From Sphingomonas sp. IC081 (GTDB taxonomy: Bacteria; Pseudomonadota; Alphaproteobacteria; Sphingomonadales; Sphingomonadaceae), in the NCBI RefSeq assembly GCF_006874585.1, contig NZ_CP029761.1, positions 2,429,001-2,493,000 on the forward strand: a DNA stretch of 64,000 nt, written 5' to 3'. Under the pieces are notes generated by a model. That model saw only the letters and a program-made list of their open reading frames with translations, was not told the origin of the DNA and did not search any database. Positions within the stretch are counted from its first letter, which is position 1. Each line of letters starts with the position of its first letter. Positions 55,612 to 64,000 of this stretch are shown here, one piece after another. Position numbers and translations under genes: made by a program.

Positions 55612-56502
55612 TCATGGCCGGCGCAGTTCATGCCTTGCTGCCGCGAGTTCGCCAAGCACTCTCGGAACAGTTGGGCCCCCACACCAAAGTGCGGCATGGT
55701 CAAGTTTGAAATAGGTCGTGCGCGCCAGCTTTTTGAGCGATGGGTGACGCAACATCCGATACTCGTCGTCCTGACCGTGCGGCTTTGGATTTCCGATTGA
55801 GAAGATGATCCGCGGTGGGTCTGCCAGTACTGATTCCAACGGTAGATAATCAGCCTGGCCAAGACCACGCGTGGAAACAGCATTCTCGAATCCAGCCCGA
55901 CGCATCATGTCGGCAATCAACGTCGCATTACCGGCAACCAACCCGCCGGACTGCCAGACCAGCGCCGGTACAGGCTTCCAGCCCGAGGGCGGCGCAGCAC
56001 GCGCCAGCGCTTCGTCGATTCGCGCGACCAGTGCCTCTCCCCGCTCGGGATGGCCAGCAAGGCTCGCCAATTCACGCACCTGTTTTCGTGTAGACGCGAT
56101 ATCCGAAGCGATAGGAACACGTACCACCCGGTATCCCAGGCCATTCAATGCACCGAAGGAGGCAGGATCGAGGAACGTACTCGCCACCACCACTTGCGGA
56201 CCGATTGCAGCGACTTCCTCGACCGAGCCGGACACCGCACGAAATCGGCGGGCGACAGCAATGTCCATCGAACTCGCAACCGGGTCGTGGCTATAGCTCG
56301 AAATCGCCAGCAATTGCCCCGGATCGGCCACTTCCGCAAGAATTGCGTCAGTACAGGGATTGAGCGAGACGATGGTGGGGGTCTTAGGCATCGTTGCGGG
56401 ATCCGACGGCGGGTTGGATGAGGCAATATCGGTGTCATCCAACCCGGCCATCACCACCCACGCGCCGCTGACAGCCAGCGCGCACGCGAGCAGGAATACC
56501 AT
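55612..56502 (-). CDS. btuF: Vitamin B12-binding periplasmic protein
   Basis: This is a class III solute-binding protein of about 296 residues, with a signal peptide-like N-terminus (MVFLLACALAVSGAWVVM) and SLNPCTDAILAEVADP near the first domain. ATG at 56502 is preceded by GGAGGGAAAGCGC, a strong site, so the frame that starts at 56565 is less likely. It follows btuB directly and precedes btuC, the usual order of a cobalamin-uptake operon. Confidence 0.85.
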   Translation of the reverse strand: MVFLLACALAVSGAWVVMAGLDDTDIASSNPPSDPATMPKTPTIVSLNPCTDAILAEVADPGQLLAISSYSHDPVASSMDIAVARRFRAVSGSVEEVAAIGPQVVVASTFLDPASFGALNGLGYRVVRVPIASDIASTRKQVRELASLAGHPERGEALVARIDEALARAAPPSGWKPVPALVWQSGGLVAGNATLIADMMRRAGFENAVSTRGLGQADYLPLESVLADPPRIIFSIGNPKPHGQDDEYRMLRHPSLKKLARTTYFKLDHAALWCGGPTVPRVLGELAAARHELRRP

Positions 56503-56561
56503 GCGCTTTCCCTCCTGGTCCGGGGGAGCAGGGCTCGGTAAACCAGGGGAAAGCGCGTCGG

Positions 56562-58385
56562 TCACATCTTCACCCGGACCCCCGCATAGGCAGCGCGCCC
56601 TGCGGTACCGTACGTCCGCACCACTTCGTAGTGCTCGTCAAACAGGTTCTCGACGCGGCCGTAGACCTCAAGGTGATCGTTCACCGCGACCGCCCCCCGC
56701 AGGCCCACCAGCACGTGGCCAGCCAGCCAGTATTGGTTCGCGACATCATCATAGCGCCCGCCGCCCACACGCAGGTCCGCGCCTAAACGGAACCGCTCGG
56801 CAATCAAGCGGTCGAGGCTGGCGTAGAAGTTGTTCTTCGGGCGGCGCGCCAGTTGCGCCCCGGTGTCTCGGTTCTCGGCATCGAGGTATGTGTAGGACAG
56901 GTTGACGTCGAAGCCCTGCCAATCGCTCACCTGCATACCGAGCTCAACGCCCTGCGCCCGCGCGCGGCCGACGTTATAGTAGTTCCATTCGGCATAATCG
57001 TAGTCGATCAGGTTCTTCGTCTTGCGGTCGAAGTACGTAACCGTGAAGCGCCCCTGCCCTTCGGCGAACGGCAGTTCAACGCCAGCATCCCAAGCCTTCG
57101 AGGTTTCAGGCGAAAGCTCGCGATATCCGCCATTGGTGTAGAGCTGATAGAGCGATGGCGCCTTGAAGCCCTCCCCGTAGCTGGCGCGCAGGATCGGGGC
57201 ATCGTTGCCCGAACCGATCGCCCAGGCGCCATTGGCCGAGAACGTGGTCTTGTGGCCGAAGTCCGAATTGTCGTCGTAACGCAAGCCGCCGTTCAGCGTC
57301 AGCCTGGCGAGCGGGTGAACCGTCAGCATGCCGTAGACACTGTCGATCGAGGTCGAATCCTTCGAACCGTAGTTGTCAGAGAACTTCTGCTTCTCGGTCT
57401 CGGCGCCGATCTGGATGCTGGCGAGATCGATCGGAGCGAAAGCGACCTGACCTTCGAAGCGATCGGCGCGGCCATTGGTGGTGTAGGGACCGTAGACTGC
57501 ATCGTCCGAGATACGCCGCGTGTCGGTGAGACCGTAACCAAGCCGGGCAGTCAGGCGCCCGTCGAGGCCCTTGTAGCGCAGGTTTGCGTAGCCGACCGTA
57601 TCGCGCTTCATGCCCAGGTTCAGCGCATCGGCCCCGGTGTTGTCGTAGTCGTAATTGGCCTTGGTCCAGTAAGTCCCGGCATCGGCGGTCAGGCCGCCCA
57701 CCAGTTCCACTTCGGCGCGGGCATTTGCGCTCTTGCTTTCGAAGCCGTCCTTTTCCTTGCCGCCAAGACGCTCGTCGAAGGCCGAATAGCCATCACCCTT
57801 GAGCCAGTTGCCGCCCAGCGTCAGGCCGACCGGACCGAGCTTGCCCGCTGCCGATGCGCCGAGCTGCTTCTGGTCGCGCCAGCCGTACTCGGCGTTCCCG
57901 CGCACTTGCCACTGGTCGGTCGGACGCGCGGTGATGAGGTTGATAACGCCGCCGATGGCGCGGCTGCCCCACAGCACGCCCGACGAGCCGCGCACCACTT
58001 CGATGCGGTCGAACTGGCCAACGGTCAGCGAGCCGAAGTCGAAACCGCCGCCGACATCGCCCGGATCGTTGATGCGCACGCCATCGATCAGCACAAGGCT
58101 CTGCGCGTTTTCGGCGCCGCGGATAAACAGGCTCGCGGGCTGGCCGAAACCGCCAGACTGCGAGACCGAAACGCCCGGAAGGCGTGCCAGCACATCGGTG
58201 GCGGCCACGGCCTGGGTGCGCTCGATATCCTCGCGGGTAATGACCGAGACCGACTGGCCAATCTCGCTGACCGGGGTTTCGGTGCGGGTGGCGGTGACGA
58301 CTATGGTATCGTTTGCAATGTCGTCGGCATAAGCGGGGGCGGCAGCGACGAACGGCGCCGCGCCGAGCAGAAACAGGTACTTCAC
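56562..58385 (-). CDS. btuB: Vitamin B12 outer-membrane receptor BtuB
   Basis: This is a TonB-dependent receptor of about 607 residues from the GTG at 58385, which has GGAGGAACC directly upstream. The signal peptide ends APAYA, the TonB box region is TIVVTATRTETP, the plug has GSSGVLWGSRAIGGVINL, and the barrel ends AGVRVKM. The cobalamin riboswitch upstream and the btuFCD genes downstream identify it as the B12 receptor. A longer frame to 58421 exists without a good ribosome-binding site. Confidence 0.9.
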   Translation of the reverse strand: MKYLFLLGAAPFVAAAPAYADDIANDTIVVTATRTETPVSEIGQSVSVITREDIERTQAVAATDVLARLPGVSVSQSGGFGQPASLFIRGAENAQSLVLIDGVRINDPGDVGGGFDFGSLTVGQFDRIEVVRGSSGVLWGSRAIGGVINLITARPTDQWQVRGNAEYGWRDQKQLGASAAGKLGPVGLTLGGNWLKGDGYSAFDERLGGKEKDGFESKSANARAEVELVGGLTADAGTYWTKANYDYDNTGADALNLGMKRDTVGYANLRYKGLDGRLTARLGYGLTDTRRISDDAVYGPYTTNGRADRFEGQVAFAPIDLASIQIGAETEKQKFSDNYGSKDSTSIDSVYGMLTVHPLARLTLNGGLRYDDNSDFGHKTTFSANGAWAIGSGNDAPILRASYGEGFKAPSLYQLYTNGGYRELSPETSKAWDAGVELPFAEGQGRFTVTYFDRKTKNLIDYDYAEWNYYNVGRARAQGVELGMQVSDWQGFDVNLSYTYLDAENRDTGAQLARRPKNNFYASLDRLIAERFRLGADLRVGGGRYDDVANQYWLAGHVLVGLRGAVAVNDHLEVYGRVENLFDEHYEVVRTYGTAGRAAYAGVRVKM

Positions 58386-58504
58386 TTGTGGTTCCTCCAA
58401 CCTGAACGCGATGCCGCTCATGGCGGAGGCCCGCGCGGCACCTCATGCCCGCGCGCGTCTCGCTGCAAGGGGGACACCCCGCCCCGTTGCGGAACGACCG
58501 TCAT

Positions 58505-58680
58505 GGGCAGGTCTCCTGGCTCCCGGATCGTCACGCGCCGCCCGCCTTCCCGGCTTTCCGGTTTCCCGGATCTCCAGTGGCACTCTGGGCAGAACACTCC
58601 CCGGTCACAGTTGCGGGGACAGCATCGGCTCGGCCGAATTTCCCTCTGGGCCCGCGCTCGCGGACGCCCGTGACGTCTCC
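58505..58680 (-). promoter_or_regulatory. Cobalamin riboswitch upstream of btuB
   Basis: Read on the minus strand, the conserved blocks are in order: GAGGGAAA, GCTGTCCCCGCAACTGTGA, CCACTG, GGGAAGG and the B12 box AGCCAGGAGACCTGCC (58506-58521). The aptamer ends 120 nt before the btuB start. A CCTCC stretch (58425-58429) can pair with the btuB GGAGG (58394-58398), a possible translation switch. Confidence 0.93.
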
Positions 58681-58877
58681 TGCGCCGATAAAGGGCTGCC
58701 CGCAGCTTGGCAAGCGAACGGGCGAGTCCACCTGCATGTCATCGCTCCCGAGTGACTTGTTCGCCACTCCTTCATCATTTGCGAGGATAGCGTACCGCTT
58801 CGGGACAGCCTTGAGCGCGTGGATGCGCGGCCTGCTCCTTTGCGCTAGGCGCTGCGCGCCTCACTGCCCGGGATCTT

Positions 58878-60020
58878 TTGTTGACCGATTTCGCCGCCTT
58901 TACCGCATCTGCCGAACCGGAACTGCGCCCGCGCGATTTCGGCGGGCGGTTCGTGCGCGGTGGCCAGCGCCATGTGCGGCGACGGATGCGGCGACGCTGG
59001 GCCCTGGGCGCCAGCGCACTCGCCGCCGTGGCCCTGCCCGCCTTTGCCGAGCCCGGCAGTTGGGAGCGCTTCACCATCGGCAATGCCCAGACAGCAGATC
59101 AGGCCGTCCTCCCGATGCCGTTCGAACAGCGCGGCGAGAGTTTTCCCGGCTCTGCCTTCTATTATCTCCAGCCCGATCCGGCCGTACTGACAACCAACGG
59201 TAACGGCGTTGACCAGAACCTGCTCGATCCCGCCGCCCCCGTCGGCCGCCCGTTCCGCATGGCTGGCTCAACCCTCGACCGGGCACGGGCGCAGCAGTGC
59301 CTGACCATGGTGATCTATTACGAGGCCGCCACCGAGCCCCATGCCGGCCAGCGTGCGGTGGCGCAAGTCGTGCTCAATCGCCTTGCGCACCCGGCCTATC
59401 CCAAGACCGTCTGCGGCGTCGTTTTCGAAGGTTCGGAACGGCCGACCGGCTGCCAGTTCACTTTCGCCTGCGATGGCGCGCTGGCCCGTGCGCCGCAGCG
59501 CTTCTTCTGGGACCGCGCCGCTGCGGTCGCCCGCGCAGCGCTCGCAGGCGAAGTCTACGCCCCCGTCGGTCTCGCGACACATTACCACACGATCCAGGTC
59601 AACCCTTACTGGGCGCCAAGCCTGCACTTCGTGACGACCATCGGCGCGCACCGGTTCTACCGGTTCGAAGGCGGCGCCGGTACGCCCACATCCTTCCGCC
59701 TCGCCTATCTCGGCGGTGAACCGATCGCCGCCCCGCACCCACGCGACCTTTCGGCGGCGTCTGCAATGGCCGACGCTGCGCTCGATCCAGTCGCCCTGCA
59801 ACGCGCCTTCGCCGCGCCCGAGGTCGCCGCTCCGGCAGTTCGCACCGCCACCAGCGACAGTGTTCAGGCCCATGCCACCACTCCCTCCCCGCGTTATGCA
59901 GATGCTGTGCGCACACGTGGCGGCGATACACTCTATCAAGCGCAGGGGCTGCCCGAGGCCCAAGGCATTCGCCCGGAGTATGCCAATTCGGGCAAATGGA
60001 TAGCGACACCGGGCACCTGA
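58878..60020 (+). CDS. SleB-type cell wall hydrolase
   Basis: This is a 380-residue exported protein. An Arg-rich twin-arginine-like N-terminus (about residues 33-42, RRRMRRRW) is followed by a hydrophobic segment ending PAFAEP. The Hydrolase_2 domain has CLTMVIYYEAATEPHAGQRAVAQVVLNR (core IYYEAATEP, QVVLNR) and TGCQFTFACDG, typical of SleB/CwlJ cortex-lytic relatives. It may trim peptidoglycan. A C-terminal Ala/Pro-rich tail follows. The TTG start is uncertain and a later start is possible. Confidence 0.8.
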   Translation: MLTDFAAFTASAEPELRPRDFGGRFVRGGQRHVRRRMRRRWALGASALAAVALPAFAEPGSWERFTIGNAQTADQAVLPMPFEQRGESFPGSAFYYLQPDPAVLTTNGNGVDQNLLDPAAPVGRPFRMAGSTLDRARAQQCLTMVIYYEAATEPHAGQRAVAQVVLNRLAHPAYPKTVCGVVFEGSERPTGCQFTFACDGALARAPQRFFWDRAAAVARAALAGEVYAPVGLATHYHTIQVNPYWAPSLHFVTTIGAHRFYRFEGGAGTPTSFRLAYLGGEPIAAPHPRDLSAASAMADAALDPVALQRAFAAPEVAAPAVRTATSDSVQAHATTPSPRYADAVRTRGGDTLYQAQGLPEAQGIRPEYANSGKWIATPGT

Positions 60021-60143
60021 ACCCCGCAGCGGAGCGCGTTTTCGAGCGTCATGAACGCTTTGGAAACCATAGCCTCTCACGAAGACTTAGCCCCCGTCGT
60101 GGCAGGAAGAACTCCCCCGGCAATGACAAAAGGGCCTGCAACG

Positions 60144-60539
60144 ATGACCATCCGCTTTTCCGCTGCACGAGGCGGAACGACGCCGGTGATCATGCGCGCG
60201 CTCTGCCCCTCCGCCCCGCTCGATGCGGTGAACGACAATCGGGAACCGCCGCAGCCACGCAGTCGCCGCGACTCCACGCGCAGGTCTAGCAGCTTCATCT
60301 CAGGTCCGGTCCTGCCCTCAGCCGCCAACCAGAACGGCCATGACGAGCGCATGTTGACCGAGGCCCTGCGCCACTTCGCGGCTTACGGCCTCGCTGCCGC
60401 GAGCCACGCCCGCGCCAATGCCGAAGCCGCCAGGCTCTCCGGCGACATGCAGGGCTGCGACTGGTGGATCGCGATCTGCCGTCAACTCGATCGCCGCATG
60501 GCCGACGCGCTGGTGCGCCGTATCGCCCGCAACGGCTGA
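60144..60539 (+). CDS. Hypothetical protein
   Basis: This frame of about 131 residues has a low-complexity first half (many Pro, Arg, Ser) and a helical second half with DERMLTEALRHFAAYGLAAASHARANAEAAR and ICRQLDRRMADALVRRIA (cores TEALRHFAAYG, CRQLDRRMA). Similar proteins appear to recur in sphingomonads, but no function is recognised. ATG at 60144 follows AGGG; in-frame ATGs at 60051 and 60123 are alternatives. It follows the cell-wall hydrolase gene after about 120 bp. Confidence 0.55.
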   Translation: MTIRFSAARGGTTPVIMRALCPSAPLDAVNDNREPPQPRSRRDSTRRSSSFISGPVLPSAANQNGHDERMLTEALRHFAAYGLAAASHARANAEAARLSGDMQGCDWWIAICRQLDRRMADALVRRIARNG

Positions 60540-61966
<1,427 letters not shown>

Positions 61967-61977
61967 TCCGAAAATCC

Positions 61978-62024
61978 AGCCCCGCCAGCCCCCGACGACA
62001 CGTTTCGAGAGGGCTGGCGGGGCT
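61978..62024 (+). terminator. Long intercistronic hairpin after mdh
   Basis: AGCCCCGCCAGCCC (61978-61991) pairs perfectly with GGGCTGGCGGGGCT (62011-62024) across a 19-nt loop. There is no T-run, so it may slow, process or protect the mRNA between mdh and sucD and not end it fully. Confidence 0.5.
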
Positions 62025-62142
62025 CCGGCCTATCTGGGCCGTTGATTTTACCACTTGGGCGGTTGCACTTCGCGGAATTTACGCCATGGCGCATACCAAG
62101 CCGGAATCGGCCCACCCCAGGAACAGGAATTAGGATCACCCT

Positions 62143-63033
62143 ATGTCCATTCTCGTCGACAAGAATACCAAGGTCATTACCCAGGGTATGACCGGCAAGA
62201 CCGGCAGCTTCCACACCGAAGCGGCGCTGGCCTATGGCACCCAGATGGTTGCCGGCGTCACCCCCGGCAAGGGCGGCACCAGCCACCTCAACCTGCCCCA
62301 GTACGACACCGTTGCCGAAGCCAAGGCGGCTACCGGTGCGACGGCTTCGTGCATCTACGTTCCGCCCGCAGGCTGCGCCGACGCCATCCTCGAAGCGATC
62401 GACGCCGAGATGGAACTGATCGTCGCGATCACCGAAGGCGTTCCGGTTCTCGACATGGTCCGCGTGAAGCGCGCCCTTTCGGGCTCGAAGTCGCGCCTGA
62501 TCGGTCCGAACTGCCCCGGCGTCCTGACCCCTGGCGAATGCAAGATCGGCATCATGCCCGGCAGCATCTTCTCCAAGGGTTCGGTCGGCGTTGTCTCGCG
62601 CTCGGGCACGCTTACCTATGAAGCCGTGTTCCAGACCACCAACGCGGGCCTGGGCCAGACCACGGCCGTCGGCATCGGCGGTGACCCGGTCAACGGCACC
62701 AACTTCATCGACGTCCTGGAACTGTTCCTGGCCGACGAAGCGACCAAGTCGATCATCATGATCGGCGAAATCGGCGGCAGCGCCGAAGAAGAAGCGGCTC
62801 AGTTCCTCAAGGACGAAGCCAAGCGCGGCCGCAAGAAGCCGATGGTCGGCTTCATCGCCGGTCGTACGGCTCCTCCGGGCCGTCGCATGGGCCACGCCGG
62901 CGCGATCGTGTCGGGCGGCCAGGGCGGCGCCGAGGACAAGATCGCGGCGATGGAAGAAGCGGGCATCCGCGTCTCCCCCTCGCCCTCGCTGCTTGGCGAG
63001 ACGCTGGTCGAGGTTCTCAAGGAACTGGCGTAA
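62143..63033 (+). CDS. sucD: Succinate--CoA ligase, alpha subunit
   Basis: This 296-residue subunit makes succinate and ATP or GTP from succinyl-CoA together with SucC. It has [21 protein letters not shown] (core [12 protein letters not shown]), the CoA-binding region, and the phospho-histidine site [13 protein letters not shown]. No sucC gene lies between mdh and sucD, so the beta subunit must be encoded elsewhere. It follows the hairpin after mdh and precedes sucA by 178 bp. Confidence 0.93.
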   Translation: MSILVDKNTKVITQGMTGKTGSFHTEAALAYGTQMVAGVTPGKGGTSHLNLPQYDTVAEAKAATGATASCIYVPPAGCADAILEAIDAEMELIVAITEGVPVLDMVRVKRALSGSKSRLIGPNCPGVLTPGECKIGIMPGSIFSKGSVGVVSRSGTLTYEAVFQTTNAGLGQTTAVGIGGDPVNGTNFIDVLELFLADEATKSIIMIGEIGGSAEEEAAQFLKDEAKRGRKKPMVGFIAGRTAPPGRRMGHAGAIVSGGQGGAEDKIAAMEEAGIRVSPSPSLLGETLVEVLKELA

Positions 63034-63211
63034 GTCAGTTTTGCCCGTGGCGGCGGTTTTCCGTCGCCACGGGTCTATAAAGTACCGGCGTGATCAAGAC
63101 GCCGGATGATTTGCGAAGACACGGGACTTTCCTCCCCGAAAGCCGGCTTCGCGCAGATTATGCTCGGTAGCGCCGGGAATCCCCTCCCGACGCCACATGA
63201 AGGTGATTCCC

Positions 63212-64000
63212 ATGGGCGACGAGAGTTTCGACTTCACCCCGGACCAGTCCCTCGACGGACCGCAGGCCGGACCTAGCTGGCAGCGCAAGAACTGGCCCCT
63301 CGTTGGCGCCGAGTTCGAGGACGACCTCACGCAGGGCCTCGACCCCAGCGCGCTGAAGGTCAAGATCGAGAAGGCTGCCGCCAAGGGCGGACAGAAGATC
63401 GACCAGTCCCGCATAGACGAAGCGGCGGCTGACGCCATCCGCGCCATGATGCTGATCCGCACATATCGCGTGCGCGGTCACCTCGCCGCCAACCTCGACC
63501 CGCTCGGCCTGAACCAGCGCCAGCTCCCGGCCGACCTCACCCCCGAGTACCACGGCTTCGTGGGCGCTGCGCAGGACCGTCCAGTCTACGTCGGCGGCGC
63601 ACTGGGCCTTGAGTGGACGACCGTTCGCGAGATCGTCCAGATCCTGCGCGCAAATTACTGCGGCAAGGTCGGCCTCGAATACATGCACATCGCCGATGTC
63701 GAGGAACGCCGCTTCCTCCAGGAGCGCATGGAAGGCGCCGACAAGGAAATCGAGTTCACCGTCGAAGGCAAGAAGGCGATCCTTCAGGCCGTCGTGCGCG
63801 GTGAGCAGTACGAGAAGTTCCTCGGCAAGAAGTACGTCGGCACGAAGCGCTTCGGCCTTGATGGCGGCGAAGCCATGATCCCGGCGCTCGAAGCCGTGAT
63901 CAAGTACGGCGGCACGCTGGGCGTGAAGGAAATCGTGTACGGCATGGCCCACCGCGGCCGCCTGAACGTCCTCGCCAACGTCCTTGCCAAGCCCTACAAG
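63212..64000 (+). CDS. sucA: 2-oxoglutarate dehydrogenase E1 component, N-terminal part
   Basis: The visible 263 residues are the start of the thiamine-dependent E1 subunit, cut by the window end. They include AIRAMMLIRTYRVRGHLAANLDPLG (core YRVRGHLAANLDPLG), LEWTTVREIVQILR, EYMHIADVEERRFLQERME (core EYMHI) and IPALEAVIKYG with MAHRGRLNVLAN. ATG at 63212 is preceded by GAAGGTGAT; an in-frame ATG at 63197 is less likely. It lies downstream of sucD, as expected for a sphingomonad TCA cluster. Confidence 0.92.
   Translation, partial: MGDESFDFTPDQSLDGPQAGPSWQRKNWPLVGAEFEDDLTQGLDPSALKVKIEKAAAKGGQKIDQSRIDEAAADAIRAMMLIRTYRVRGHLAANLDPLGLNQRQLPADLTPEYHGFVGAAQDRPVYVGGALGLEWTTVREIVQILRANYCGKVGLEYMHIADVEERRFLQERMEGADKEIEFTVEGKKAILQAVVRGEQYEKFLGKKYVGTKRFGLDGGEAMIPALEAVIKYGGTLGVKEIVYGMAHRGRLNVLANVLAKPYK

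Overview
The window looks like a chromosomal segment of a high-GC alphaproteobacterium of the Sphingomonadales, most likely a Novosphingobium or close relative. This rests on the mdh-sucD-sucA gene order, large TonB-dependent receptors, a CYP101-like P450 with a putidaredoxin-type ferredoxin, a NodT-type efflux system and the codon bias. No tRNA, rRNA, CRISPR array or prophage was seen. Start codons were chosen by reading ribosome-binding sites by eye, and function calls come from recognised motifs without any database search.

Layout. 1-2.3 kb: GDP-mannose precursor genes (manA partial, manC) and a TonB-like energy transducer, all on the minus strand. 2.9-5.6 kb: a TonB-dependent receptor ending in a clear terminator. 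5.8-11 kb: an acyl-CoA ligase, a RamB/ScfR-type regulator and a divergent isocitrate lyase (aceA) followed by a small conserved-looking ORF. 11.2-16.3 kb: two GGDEF-EAL proteins, then pfkB. 17.3-19.8 kb: TetR, divergent ferredoxin and cytochrome P450. 19.8-20.5 kb: a gene-free stretch with nested RNA-like structure. 20.5-23.5 kb: a flavin oxidoreductase and a MATE exporter.

23.5-26.6 kb: a complete IS21-type element (istA/istB, 2489 bp) that has split a DUF938 methyltransferase gene. Removing the element and one 9-bp target copy restores the reading frame exactly. 26.6-34.1 kb: a chemotaxis operon on the minus strand (STAS, cheA, cheR, cheB, cheD, cheY, cheW, and a small protein with a CheZ/CheT-like DxxxQ motif). 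Opposite it is a second CheB homologue that has lost its catalytic histidine. 34.3-39.2 kb: an EmrAB-NodT tripartite efflux operon with a divergent TetR and two matching operator-like dyads. 39.1-43.4 kb: another TetR and a large LplT-PlsC-acyl ligase fusion for lysophospholipid repair.

43.5-48 kb: a short asparaginase-like protein, then a histidine kinase, response regulator and REC-GGDEF-EAL operon. 48-51.6 kb: an exported 2H phosphoesterase-like protein, a DUF385-type protein, a double-hotdog dehydratase and a PhzF protein. 51.7-53.8 kb: a glycine-zipper protein and a soluble globin-coupled chemoreceptor. 53.9-58.7 kb: a vitamin B12 uptake operon (btuB, btuF, btuC, btuD) behind a cobalamin riboswitch. 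58.9-64 kb: a cell-wall hydrolase, a small hypothetical protein and the TCA genes mdh, sucD and sucA (cut by the window end).

Taken together the region is rich in sensing and signalling: a che system, an oxygen-sensor receptor, three dual c-di-GMP enzymes and four TetR/XRE regulators. Central carbon genes (glyoxylate shunt, TCA, pfkB) and several catabolic or detoxification modules are set between them.
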